Assembly (NCBI GenBank): GCA_015075445.1
Contig: JABTUJ010000002.1
Coordinates: forward strand, 186,001-250,000
Source: Verrucomicrobiales bacterium
Lineage (GTDB): Bacteria; Verrucomicrobiota; Verrucomicrobiia; Limisphaerales; J093
Length of the DNA: 64,000 nt
Direction: 5' to 3'
The translations under genes and the position numbers were made by a program. Below, in pieces: positions 38,446 through 46,426 of the stretch. The notes below the pieces were generated by a model, which was not told the DNA's origin, ran no database searches, and was given only the letters and a program-made list of their open reading frames with translations. Position 1 is the stretch's first letter. The number at the start of each line of letters is the position of its first letter.

Positions 38446-40125
38446 GTGATTCGCGTCCGCCACGTCACCCGGGTCTTGCCGTACCACCGGCCGTTGCCGC
38501 TGACCCGACTCCCGCTGTTGTATCATCGGGAGCATCTGTTTCCCTATGCGAGCTACGGCGAGACGGAGGCGACGGCGGTCGAGCGCGCGTTTCGCTTCGT
38601 GGTGCTTGAGAATGAGGCGCTGCGCGTCGAAGTGGCGCCGGAGTTGGGGGGGCGGGTCTACAGTCTGTTCGACAAGCGGCTTGGGCAGGAGATCCTGTTC
38701 CGCAATCCGGTGGTGAAGCCGGTGCGGATCCTGCCCATCTGGGCGTTCTTGTCGGGCGGCATCGAGTTCAACTTCCCCATCGCGCATTCGCCGACCTCAA
38801 TCGCGGAGGTCGGCTGCGCCACGGGTGTCAGCGGCGACTACGGCTGGATCCGGGTGGGCGAGCGGGAGGCGCGGACGGGCATGGAATGGGTGGTCGAGCT
38901 GGGGCTGTTCGAGGATCGCCCGCTGCTGATCCAGCGCACCGCGTTGCGAAACCAGTCGGGGGCGGATCACCCGTGGATGATGTGGACCATTGCGGCGGTG
39001 CGCTCGACGGTCGAGACCGAGTTCGTGCATCCGCCGCACCGGGTGCTGGTGCACGACCATCGCGTGGTCGAGGCGGACTGGCCGGGCGACGGGCTGAACT
39101 GGGATCGGAATTGCCGGGAGATGACGGCGCTGTTCTGGAAGCCCGGCAGCGCGCCGCACTTCGGCGCGTTTCACCACGATCTTGGGTTTGGCCTGATGCA
39201 CCTGGCGGATCCGGCGGTGTTGCCGGGGAAGAAAGTCTGGACCTACGGCCACGGGCCGCAGCGGGATTGGGGGCGGGCCACGACCGAAGGCGATCAGTCG
39301 TACGCGGAGCTCGAGAGTGGGCCGTTGTTTGATCAGAACGAGAAGCCGGTGTTCCCCCACGGTCACGAGCGGCGGTTCGAGGAGTACTGGGTTCCAGTTG
39401 CGAGCCGGGACGCCTTCGAGGCGCCCGAGCTGCCGTCCTTGTCACTGCCCACCTGGCCCGAGCCGTGGCTGGGTTGGGCGCACTCGGCCTGGCAGACCGA
39501 GTGGGAACGGTTTCGCGTCGGGGACGGGCCGTTGCCCTCCTCGACCGTGGTGACCGGTATCGAGCTCGAAACAGCGCTGCGCCGTGAAGCCGGGCGGGGC
39601 AACCCGGCGGCTGCCGAACCGCTGGCGCTCTGGCTCGCGTTTCGGGGTCGGGCGCGTGAAGCGCTCGCCGTCGTCGAATCGCGGTCCGAGCCAACGGCGC
39701 AGCGTCTTGCGGGGCTGATTTGCTGGCGGGCGTTGGAAGAGCCGGCCCGGGCCGTCTCGCACCTTGAGGCGGGTCCGCTCGACGATCCGATAGCGGTGGC
39801 CGAGCTTGACGAAGTGTACGCCCAGCTTGGGTGGACCGAGCGGCGGGTGAAGTTGCTCGAACGGGCGCCGGACCATCGGCGGATCGTGGAGCGGCGGGCG
39901 GACCTGGCGCTGGCGTTGAACCGACCCGAGGAGACGTTGCGGCTCCTGCGTTCGCGCCCCTGGCCCCGGGAACACCAGCGCTACGTGCGCACCCGTCTCT
40001 GGCAGGCGGCTCAAGTGGCGCTGGCAGCGAAAGACCTGCCGGTCGCCGAGGTGCCGGAGGCGCTGCACGAGGATTCGCTGGCCGAGTTTGGTGCCTACTG
40101 GTCCGATGTGCCGGCCGTTCGTTAG
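38446..40125 (+). CDS. DUF5107 (aldose-epimerase-like) protein with C-terminal helical repeats
   Basis: 559 aa from a GTG at 38446 (VIRVRHVTRVLPYHRPL); the frame is open further upstream but without homology. The N-terminal two-thirds is a DUF5107 beta-sandwich resembling galactose mutarotases: VLENEALRVEVAPELGGRVYSLFDKRLGQEILFRNP, FLSGGIEFNFPIAHSP, MMWTIAAV and ENWD-like DGLNWDRNCREMTALFWKP. After about residue 340 it turns into alanine/leucine-rich helices resembling TPR-type repeats (REALAVVES...RLAGLICWRALEEPARAVSHLEAG). No signal peptide is visible, so a cytoplasmic role in sugar metabolism or sensing is likely; the exact reaction is unknown. Confidence 0.75.
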   Translation: MIRVRHVTRVLPYHRPLPLTRLPLLYHREHLFPYASYGETEATAVERAFRFVVLENEALRVEVAPELGGRVYSLFDKRLGQEILFRNPVVKPVRILPIWAFLSGGIEFNFPIAHSPTSIAEVGCATGVSGDYGWIRVGEREARTGMEWVVELGLFEDRPLLIQRTALRNQSGADHPWMMWTIAAVRSTVETEFVHPPHRVLVHDHRVVEADWPGDGLNWDRNCREMTALFWKPGSAPHFGAFHHDLGFGLMHLADPAVLPGKKVWTYGHGPQRDWGRATTEGDQSYAELESGPLFDQNEKPVFPHGHERRFEEYWVPVASRDAFEAPELPSLSLPTWPEPWLGWAHSAWQTEWERFRVGDGPLPSSTVVTGIELETALRREAGRGNPAAAEPLALWLAFRGRAREALAVVESRSEPTAQRLAGLICWRALEEPARAVSHLEAGPLDDPIAVAELDEVYAQLGWTERRVKLLERAPDHRRIVERRADLALALNRPEETLRLLRSRPWPREHQRYVRTRLWQAAQVALAAKDLPVAEVPEALHEDSLAEFGAYWSDVPAVR

Positions 40126-40162
40126 CCCGGCCCCCCCCCGGCGCCCGAAACCGCGTCGACCC

Positions 40163-40184
40163 GTAGGCGCCGACGTGAGGAGGC
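40163..40184 (+). repeat. Single arm of family B repeat
   Basis: GTAGGCGCCGACGTGAGGAG begins at 40163 without a matching inverted arm nearby. Confidence 0.6.
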
Positions 40185-40196
40185 GATGGGAGACCT

Positions 40197-40410
40197 TGAA
40201 CCAAGCAGGGGAAGCGGCCTGTTCCTTTTGGACCTGCTCAGGGGCCTTGAGCCACGGAGGGTGCAGGCTGGAAGCCCGCACCACAAGGTCGTGGAGCGCC
40301 TCCCTCAGCCCCGATCCCCGAGGTTCGTAATCGGCGGAGAATCCAAGACGGGGAGTCCCTCCACCGGTTACGAACCTCGGGGATGGGGGAAGTGACGTGG
40401 TTCTCCTGGA
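40197..40410. repeat. Composite intergenic element containing a family A palindrome
   Basis: In order: CTTGAACC.., GGGTGCAGGCTGGAAGCCCG (from 40259), then the family A palindrome 40313-40384 (GATCCCCGAGGTTCGTAATC against GGTTACGAACCTCGGGGAT) and the flank GGGGGAAGTGACGTGGTTCT. The same modules occur in reverse orientation at about 55080-55275, so the unit is about 200 bp long and mobile or recombined as a whole. Confidence 0.75.
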
Positions 40411-42695
40411 TCTGGCGGGGGCGTTTGGAGGCGGGCGAGGAGGCCGGAGAACCGGCGTTCGGTGGGGTGGTTCCGGACCGCGAGGGCGAGGGCTTTCTTC
40501 TGGCCCAGCAGCACCACCAGTTGCTTGCCGCGGGTCAGCCCGGTGTAGATGAGGTTTCGCTGGAGGAGGAGGTATTGCTGGAGGGCCAGGGGAAGGACGA
40601 CCGCCGGGAATTCCGAGCCCTGGGCCTTGTGGACCGTGATGGCGTAGGCGAGCGCCAGTTCGTCCAGCTCACCATAGGCGTAAGTGACCTCGCGATCGTC
40701 GAAGCGCACGCGCAGTTCCTGCTCGACGGGATCGAGGGCCGTGATCTGGCCGATGTCGCCGTTGAAGACTTCCTTGTCGTAGTTGTTCTCGGTCTGGATG
40801 ACCTTGTCCCGCACGCGGAACTGCCAGCCGAACTTCGCCGCCACCGGCTGGTCCGGTCGGGCCGGGTTCAGCTCCTGCTGCAGGCGCCCGTTGAGTTCGC
40901 GGATGCCGAGCGAGCCCCGGTTCATCGGGGACAACACCTGGATGTCGCGGATGGGGTCGAGGCCGAAGCGGGCGGGAATGCGGGTCTTGACCAGCTCAAG
41001 GAGCGTGCGGGCGATGGCGTCGGGGTCTTCGCGGGGGACGAAGTAGAAGTCGGAACCGGACGGTGCTGCGGTGAGATCGGGCAACTGGCCCTGGTTGATG
41101 CGATGGGCATTGGTGATGATCTGACTGTGGGCCGCCTGGCGAAAGACCTCGGTGAGGCGCACCACGGGCACGACGCCGCTGGTGATGAGGTCCTTGAGCA
41201 CCAGGCCAGGGCCCACGGAGGGGAGCTGGTCCACATCGCCCACGAGGAGGAGGCTTGCCGACGGGGGCAGGGCGCGCAGCAGATGGTGCATGAGCGGGAC
41301 ATCCACCATCGAGCACTCGTCCACCACAAGCAGGTCGGCCTCGAGCGGCTGGGATTCGTTGCGGGCGAAGCCGCTGACGCCGGGGCGGGCTTCGAGGAGT
41401 CGATGGATCGTCGAAGCCTCGAGGCCGGTGGCTTGAGCCAGTCGCTTGGCAGCGCGGCCGGTGGGCGCGCACAGCAGACACCGGACCTTCTTCGCGCGGA
41501 GGATCAGGAGGATGGCGTTGACGAGGGTGGTCTTGCCCGTGCCCGGCCCGCCGGTGAGCACCAGGATGCGGCTCGTCAGGGCTTGCTGGAGCGCGGCCTG
41601 CTGGCTCGGCGCCAGCGTCTTCCCGGTCTTGGCCTCGCACCACGCCACGGCTTTGGCGACGTCGATGGGCGGGTAAAGCGGCGGCGCGGCCGCCAGGGCC
41701 TGGATGCGGGTGGCGATGCCCACCTCGGCGCGCTGGAGATGAGGCAGGAAGAGGAGATCCTGGCCGCCCACCGTCTCCCGGACCACCTCGCCGGCGGCCA
41801 GGGTGCGATCGAGCGCGGCGGTGACGAGGGCGTCGTCCACGAGCAGGAGCTTCTGCGCCCCCTCGCGAAGCTCCTCGACGGGCAGGGCACAGTGGCCCTG
41901 GCCGGTGGCTTCGAGGAGGACATGGCTCAAGCCGGCGCCGGCCCGCAGCAACGAGTCGAACGGGATCCCCACCTTCCGAGCGATTTGGTCGGCGGTCTTG
42001 AAGCCGATGCCGGGGATGTCGCGGGCGAGGCGATAAGGGTCGCTCCGGACCTGCTCGATGGCGTCGGCGCCGTAGAGGCGATGGATGCGGACCGCGCGGC
42101 TGGTCGAAACGCCGTGCGAGTGCAGGAACACCATGATCTCGCGCACGACCTTCTGCTCGGCCCAGGCGTCTTTGATGCGACGGCGCCGCTTGGGGCCGAT
42201 GCCCTCGACCTGCTCAAGCCGGGCGGAGGCGGTCTCGATGACCTCGAAGATCTGTTCGCCGAAGTGGTCGACGAGCTTCCGGGCGCAGGTCGGTCCGATG
42301 CCGCGAACCATGCCGCTGCCGAGGTACTCTCGATGCCTTCCACAGTGGTTGGGGCGGTGCTGGTGAGCAGGTCCGCCCGAAACTGCCGGCCGAACTCTGC
42401 GGTCCTGAACCCAGACCCCCTGCGCGTTGATCCACTCACCCGGGCTGACCGAGGGGAGACTCCCGACGACGGTGACGAGGTCCCGGTGGCCGCGAGCCTT
42501 GACCTTGAGGACGGCGAAGCCGTTCTCTTCGTTGAAGAAGGTCACGCGCTCGATCAGGCCCGCGAGGGATTCGGGACTGGGCGAGGGCGGTGGGGCCGGG
42601 GCCGTGGTGGAGGGGGCTCGACTCAAAGCCTGGGTGACGGGCGCGTCGTGGTCAGGTCGCCGGACCGGCCTGGTTTTCGATGACGTTGAGGGCAA
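40368..42695 (-). CDS. recD2: RecD2-type ATP-dependent DNA helicase
   Basis: 775 aa, superfamily 1B 5'-3' helicase of the RecD2/TraA group. N-terminal OB-like region (LIERVTFFNEENGFAVLKVKARG), helix-hairpin-helix region (MVRGIGPTCARKLVDHFG, VEGIGPKRRRRI, IPGIGFKTADQIARKVGIP), Walker A VLTGGPGTGKTTLV around residue 378, Walker B LLVVDECSMVD, and C-terminal YAITVHKAQGSEFPAVVLPL and NLIYTGLTRGKQLVVLLG. Between about residues 97 and 125 the frame is abnormal: this stretch (RRVRPAVSGGPAHQHRPNH) has no family resemblance, while the adjacent frame over 42335-42430 encodes the expected EFGRQFRADLLTSTAPTTVE. Two compensating indels bracket it, so the ORF stays open. Function in repair or replication is by family. 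Confidence 0.88.
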   Translation of the reverse strand: MPSTSSKTRPVRRPDHDAPVTQALSRAPSTTAPAPPPSPSPESLAGLIERVTFFNEENGFAVLKVKARGHRDLVTVVGSLPSVSPGEWINAQGVWVQDRRVRPAVSGGPAHQHRPNHCGRHREYLGSGMVRGIGPTCARKLVDHFGEQIFEVIETASARLEQVEGIGPKRRRRIKDAWAEQKVVREIMVFLHSHGVSTSRAVRIHRLYGADAIEQVRSDPYRLARDIPGIGFKTADQIARKVGIPFDSLLRAGAGLSHVLLEATGQGHCALPVEELREGAQKLLLVDDALVTAALDRTLAAGEVVRETVGGQDLLFLPHLQRAEVGIATRIQALAAAPPLYPPIDVAKAVAWCEAKTGKTLAPSQQAALQQALTSRILVLTGGPGTGKTTLVNAILLILRAKKVRCLLCAPTGRAAKRLAQATGLEASTIHRLLEARPGVSGFARNESQPLEADLLVVDECSMVDVPLMHHLLRALPPSASLLLVGDVDQLPSVGPGLVLKDLITSGVVPVVRLTEVFRQAAHSQIITNAHRINQGQLPDLTAAPSGSDFYFVPREDPDAIARTLLELVKTRIPARFGLDPIRDIQVLSPMNRGSLGIRELNGRLQQELNPARPDQPVAAKFGWQFRVRDKVIQTENNYDKEVFNGDIGQITALDPVEQELRVRFDDREVTYAYGELDELALAYAITVHKAQGSEFPAVVLPLALQQYLLLQRNLIYTGLTRGKQLVVLLGQKKALALAVRNHPTERRFSGLLARLQTPPPDPGEPRHFPHPRGS

Positions 42696-42768
42696 ACTGT
42701 TCGCAGACGGCCCGCACCCGAGCCAGGTACAGCCGGTCGAAGTCTTGTCGGGCCGTGTCGTCGCTCAT
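42652..42768 (-). CDS. Small protein of unknown function
   Basis: 38 aa (MSDDTARQDFDRLYLARVRA then VCEQFALNVIENQAGPAT). It starts within an ATGA overlap with the stop of the 86-aa gene upstream and its end overlaps the start of recD2 by 44 bp. The overlap and its sensible, charged helix-like composition are the only evidence that it is translated. It may be a conserved small subunit coupled to its neighbour; no family is recognised. Confidence 0.45.
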   Translation of the reverse strand: MSDDTARQDFDRLYLARVRAVCEQFALNVIENQAGPAT

Positions 42769-43025
42769 GGGGTGCGGACCGGAGGGTCCGAGGCGGCGGC
42801 CATACGGTCAAGCAAGGCCAACCACAGACGGCGCCCCCCAGGCAGGTCGGGATCGGCATGGCGCAGCAGTCGCGCCAGCAGGGCACGGAGCTCGGCGTCT
42901 TGCCGGGCTGCATGGTAGAGTTCCCACCACTGCTCCTCGGTACCACGCAGGGCCATGTCCACCAAGCCAGCGTGGGTCAGACGATCGCTCCACCGATCCG
43001 AGGTCTTGGACCGAAACGAATACAT
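42765..43025 (-). CDS. Small protein of unknown function, coupled to the next small ORF
   Basis: 86 aa from ATG 43025 (MYSFRSKTSDRWSDRLTHAG). It contains a helical, Trp-rich stretch GTEEQWWELYHAARQDAELRALLARLL and ends RTP. It lies 56 bp downstream of the nucleotidyltransferase-like gene on the same strand and overlaps the following 38-aa ORF by ATGA. Longer in-frame starts up to 43151 run through the end of the upstream gene and are less likely. Family not recognised; it probably forms one transcription unit with its neighbours. Confidence 0.5.
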   Translation of the reverse strand: MYSFRSKTSDRWSDRLTHAGLVDMALRGTEEQWWELYHAARQDAELRALLARLLRHADPDLPGGRRLWLALLDRMAAASDPPVRTP

Positions 43026-43081
43026 GCCATCGCGATCATGCTGCCGGAATTCCGCTCCGTGCAATCTTGGAGATGCACCGC

Positions 43082-43693
43082 CTAACCCTCCGGGGTATCC
43101 AGTATCAATTGCAGTCGCTCGCGGAGCACGGGCTCGAGTTCTCCCAGCCACGTCGCATCCACGAGCCCGACCTCGATCAGGTCGCGGAGGTGGGTGCGGT
43201 CCTTGTCGCGAAACGCGGCGAGCTTCATCCGGACCAGACCCGTCAACGTGACCATGCGGAAGGGACCCGCCGATTCGGACTCGGTGACATCGGGCGATGG
43301 CGTCGGGCTTTCCGCGCCGACCTTTTCGCCGGCGAAGACCACATGCACCGCCTCCCGAGCGCTCGCGTTGGGACCGTCCAGGAATAGATCCAAACCACCG
43401 GGTTGACCCAGCCTGGAGACCCGGCGGTACACGAAGCCCACCGCTTCCAGAGCCCGGCGCGCCGCGGTCAGGTCGGCCCGGCGCAGCAGGATATGCAAGT
43501 CCGGTGTGTTACGCACTGCAGCTTCATCAACCCGCGCCACCCAGGCGGCCACCGCGTTGCCGCCGGCGACGGCGTAAGGAACGCCGGCCTGATCCAGCGC
43601 CGCGGCCGCCCGCCCGAGTCGTGCGCGCACCCGTTCCACGGCGCGGATCATACGCGACCACGAAACGGGCTCAAGGGACACAGCGGATCTCAT
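43082..43693 (-). CDS. Nucleotidyltransferase-like protein
   Basis: 203 aa. The segment LDQAGVPYAVAGGNAVAAWV followed by VRNTPDLHILLRRADL resembles the minimal nucleotidyltransferase core (GG-x(n)-...D-x-D/H-I-L) of AbiEii/MNT-like proteins. The second acidic position appears as DLHIL rather than DIDIL, so catalytic competence is uncertain. A later segment, FRMVTLTGLVRMKLAAFRDKDRTHLRDLIEVGLVD, is the usual C-terminal helical part of this group ('L..LI.MKL.A.R.KD..D...L'). Such proteins occur in toxin-antitoxin pairs and as stand-alone genes; here the partner position is taken by two unrecognised small ORFs. Start at 43693 or the internal ATG at 43651. Confidence 0.65.
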   Translation of the reverse strand: MRSAVSLEPVSWSRMIRAVERVRARLGRAAAALDQAGVPYAVAGGNAVAAWVARVDEAAVRNTPDLHILLRRADLTAARRALEAVGFVYRRVSRLGQPGGLDLFLDGPNASAREAVHVVFAGEKVGAESPTPSPDVTESESAGPFRMVTLTGLVRMKLAAFRDKDRTHLRDLIEVGLVDATWLGELEPVLRERLQLILDTPEG

Positions 43694-43753
43694 GCGGCTC
43701 CAGGCTAGGTGCTCCGTCCAGGTTTAGCCAGCGCTCGGTCCGACACGGATCGG

Positions 43754-44686
43754 TCAACCGCTGCGGAAGGGGAGTGTCCGCGAGGGTTCGCGGCCGTGCC
43801 CGACCACTTCCATCCGGTCGGGGTAGAGGAGCACGACGGCGTAGGCGTTGGACTGCTCGGTTTCCACCATCCCCCGGAACGTGAGGCAGGGAACTCCGTC
43901 GAAGACGTCGAAGGCGCCGGCGTGGTTGTGGCCGTTGAGCCAGGCCACGACATTTCGGTGCCGGCTCAGCACGGCGAGAAGTTGCCGGGAGTTCCAGACG
44001 TTGTGAGCGTCCTCCGGATGCACGGGGTGGTGTGCCATCACGATGACCCGTCGACCCGCCTGCGCCGCTGCCCGGCAGGTCGCTTCGAACCATTCCAACT
44101 GCCGCTCGCCGACTGCGCCGTTCCAAGTTTGGGCGTTGGGCGCGCCGGTGGCCGCGAAGCGTTCGTAGGCCGCCCGGGCATCGGTGTGCGCCGGGGTGTT
44201 CTCCGGATGCGCGTAGAGACTGACGTCGTTCGTGTCGAGCACGACGAAAGACCACGCGCCGAGTTCGAAGACGCCATGGCGCTCGGCCCGCCCCAGCCGC
44301 GCGGGAACCCGGGCTTTGTCGGCGTCGGCCACGTCGAAGTCGTGGTTGCCAAGCACGTGATGAAAGCGGTGCTGGCACCGGGCCAGCGGTTCGAGGATCG
44401 CATCGAAGCTTGCCCAGTCCCGGTCGATGAGATCGCCGAGGTTCACCGCAAAGGCGAGGTCACGTTCGTTGAAGTGCGCGACCGCCTCCGTAAGTTTGGC
44501 CACCGATTGGCGGTAATGACGGGTGCCGGCCGGCGCGACGTCGGCGTATTGCGGGTCGGCCACGACGCCGAAACTCAGCGCCGGGCGGTCTGCGGCCCGG
44601 ACCTGCGCAGGCCGGATGCCATTCGCGGCGGCGGCCAGCGCGGTCGTGACGAGAAAGCGTCGGCGAGGGATCAGGGTCTTGCGCAT
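43754..44686 (-). CDS. Secreted calcineurin-like metallophosphoesterase (Tat-type)
   Basis: 310 aa from the ATG at 44686; a GTG at 44698 that overlaps the upstream stop as GTGA is an alternative. The N-terminus MRKTLIPRRRFLVTTALAAA is a twin-arginine-type signal. The dimetal-site motifs are complete: FGVVADPQY, NLGDLID, VLGNHDF, VMAHHPVHP and NGHNHAG. This composition is typical of ADP-ribose/CDP-alcohol-type or Icc-like phosphoesterases exported to the periplasm. It follows and is coupled to a second, shortened metallophosphoesterase gene, so the two probably form an operon. The substrate is unknown. Confidence 0.85.
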   Translation of the reverse strand: MRKTLIPRRRFLVTTALAAAANGIRPAQVRAADRPALSFGVVADPQYADVAPAGTRHYRQSVAKLTEAVAHFNERDLAFAVNLGDLIDRDWASFDAILEPLARCQHRFHHVLGNHDFDVADADKARVPARLGRAERHGVFELGAWSFVVLDTNDVSLYAHPENTPAHTDARAAYERFAATGAPNAQTWNGAVGERQLEWFEATCRAAAQAGRRVIVMAHHPVHPEDAHNVWNSRQLLAVLSRHRNVVAWLNGHNHAGAFDVFDGVPCLTFRGMVETEQSNAYAVVLLYPDRMEVVGHGREPSRTLPFRSG

Positions 44687-44694
44687 GGCTTGCC

Positions 44695-45324
44695 TCACCC
44701 GGCGGCGGGCAGGAACTCGGTCATCAGGTAGGCGCCCATCGCGTTGGCGTCGGTGACGAATTGCGGGACACCGTGCTGCACGTCGAGGGACGGGCGATGA
44801 ATGTGGCCGGCGCAGATGCCCAGCAGGTTGGGTGGGCAGTCGTGATTGCCCGCCACGTACACGTAGGGCAACCCCGCCTCGGCCAGGCGTTCCCCGACCC
44901 GTTCGATGGCCGCGAGCGAGGGGAAGCTGACGATGTCTCCCACCAGCGCGACCAGCGCGACCTTGGCCTCTTGTGCAAGGCGCAGGGCCTCGACCAAACC
45001 GGCCTCGGGATGCGTCGGTTCACCGGTTTTGAAGTGGCGGGTCTCATTGTAGGCCCGCGCCATCCGGGCGCTGTAGACCCGGTGCACTTCCCCGCGGGCG
45101 TCGTCCCGGAACAGGTGGGTGTCGGCGAGGATCATCACCTTGAAGGGCGACCTGATCGCGTCCGAGAAGAAGCGGACCCGGTGGTCATCCAGGGCGAACC
45201 CGCCCCGTACCGGGAGTGGGCGAGGCGTGGCTGGGTTCTCATCGCCTCGAGCGCTGATCCCGAACATCAGGGGGACAGCGGTCGAGTGGGTGGCCAGGGA
45301 CTGGAGCAAGGCGCGTCGCTTCAT
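44695..45324 (-). CDS. Metallophosphoesterase with internal deletion
   Basis: 209 aa with a leader MKRRALLQSLATHSTAVPLMFG. The first metal motifs are present (KVMILADTHL, VALVGDIVSFP, VYVAGNHDC), but GNHDC is followed only eleven residues later by the terminal motif GHIHRPSLDVQHGVPQFVTD. Complete enzymes of this type have roughly 100 or more residues between these motifs, including the conserved His that completes the site, so a large in-frame piece is missing around nt 44828-44855. The protein is probably inactive or altered, even though the reading frame is intact and its stop overlaps the next gene. Confidence 0.75.
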   Translation of the reverse strand: MKRRALLQSLATHSTAVPLMFGISARGDENPATPRPLPVRGGFALDDHRVRFFSDAIRSPFKVMILADTHLFRDDARGEVHRVYSARMARAYNETRHFKTGEPTHPEAGLVEALRLAQEAKVALVALVGDIVSFPSLAAIERVGERLAEAGLPYVYVAGNHDCPPNLLGICAGHIHRPSLDVQHGVPQFVTDANAMGAYLMTEFLPAAG

Positions 45325-45431
45325 GGGCGGTGGTTCCGGTTGGCGTGCGCACGGCTCAAATCAACGGGTACATGCCGGAAGATGTTACGTCGGTCTGGGT
45401 GCCCCGCAAGCGTTGGTCGCGTTGTGGGGGC

Positions 45432-45567
45432 GTAGGCGCCGACGTGAGGAGGCTTTGGGAGCGTAGGTGCCGACGTGAGGAGGCATTTGGGGACGTAGGT
45501 GCCGACGTGAGGAGGCTTTTGGGGGGCCTGGGACAAGACCCATCGCCTCCTCACGTCGGCGCCTGCA
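45432..45567. repeat. Family B repeat cluster (three direct arms, one inverted)
   Basis: GTAGG(C/T)GCCGACGTGAGG occurs at 45432, 45463 and 45495, spaced about 31-32 bp apart, followed by the inverse GCCTCCTCACGTCGGCGCCT at 45545. This occupies the gap between the phosphoesterase unit and the end of the ABC transporter operon. Confidence 0.85.
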
Positions 45568-45592
45568 GTCGGTTGCGGCTTCTTGCCGGGTA

Positions 45593-46426
45593 TCAAGTCT
45601 CCGGATTCGCCCTAACCGCGCCGGCTGAGGTGATGCGGCGTCGGGCCCATTCCCCCAGGGCGTCCAGGGCGCAGACCAGCAGGAAGATCACGACCAGCAC
45701 CGCGGCGAACTTGTCCCAAGCATAGAACTCCTGGTAGGTGTGGAGCAGGAGTCCGAGCCCACCCGCGCCGACATAGCCGATGATCGTGGCCGAGCGGAGG
45801 TTGTACTCGAGCATCCAGATGGAATGGCTCCAGATGAGCGGTCGAACGGCCGGCCAGAGCCCGTATTGGAAGGCCTGGATCGGATGGGCGCCCCCTTGGC
45901 GCAACGCCCGCATGGCGCGGAAATCCACGGCTTCGAACGCGTCGGCGAAAAACTTGCCCAGGTATCCCAGGCTGTACGCCGTCAGGGCCAGCACCCCTGC
46001 CAGGGCGTTGCCGCCCACCACCGCGACCGCGATCAGCGCCAGGATCAAGCTGGGGAGGGTACGGACGGCGTTGAGCACCACGCGCGCCAGCAGCACAAAT
46101 CCCCGGGGCGCGACCGTCCGCGCGCCCGCCATGCCGAACGGCACCGCCAGGACCAGCGCGAACAGGGTCGCCAGGACCGCAATCTGCGCGGTCTCGACCA
46201 ACGCGCTCAGTGCTGCCGGCAAAACCGACCAGTCCGGCGGCCAGAAGTAACCCAGGAAGCGTCGCAGATTCGCGGCGTAGTCCAGGTCCCGACCCGACCC
46301 GCGGAGAACCGGGGTCGAGAAGGCAGCAGCGACCAGAAACAGCAGCAGCACGGTATCCAGCCACTGCCAGGGGCGCAGCCGGCGCGGCGTATCCCCGAAC
46401 GGGCCGTTGGCGGTGGACGCGGTCAC
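45593..46426 (-). CDS. phnE: Phosphonate/phosphite-type ABC transporter permease
   Basis: 277 aa from the GTG at 46426, which overlaps the stop of the ATPase gene as GTGA; ATG codons at 46441 and 46459 are alternatives. About six hydrophobic segments are visible (LDTVLLLFLVAAAF, LVETAQIAVLATLFALVLAVPFGMAGA, ALIAVAVVGGNALAGVLALTAY, FAAVLVVIFLLVCAL). It has the BPD-permease/EAA-like loop GGAHPIQAFQYGLWPAVRPLIWSHSIWMLEYNLRSATIIGYVGAGGLG of PhnE proteins, given here in family context. It forms the membrane channel with the PhnC- and PhnD-like neighbours. The substrate (phosphonate, phosphite or another oxyanion) cannot be decided, as no C-P lyase genes are present. Confidence 0.88.
   Translation of the reverse strand: MTASTANGPFGDTPRRLRPWQWLDTVLLLFLVAAAFSTPVLRGSGRDLDYAANLRRFLGYFWPPDWSVLPAALSALVETAQIAVLATLFALVLAVPFGMAGARTVAPRGFVLLARVVLNAVRTLPSLILALIAVAVVGGNALAGVLALTAYSLGYLGKFFADAFEAVDFRAMRALRQGGAHPIQAFQYGLWPAVRPLIWSHSIWMLEYNLRSATIIGYVGAGGLGLLLHTYQEFYAWDKFAAVLVVIFLLVCALDALGEWARRRITSAGAVRANPET

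Noticed and set aside
40383..42683. 766-codon plus-strand frame opposite recD2
   Set aside because: It is Asp/Glu/Gly-rich without motifs, a typical antisense shadow of a GC-rich gene; helicase motifs are on the minus strand.
45432..45567. CRISPR-like array from regularly spaced repeats
   Set aside because: Only three direct arms with spacers of about 10 bp and an inverted fourth arm; this is an intergenic palindrome family and no cas genes are present.
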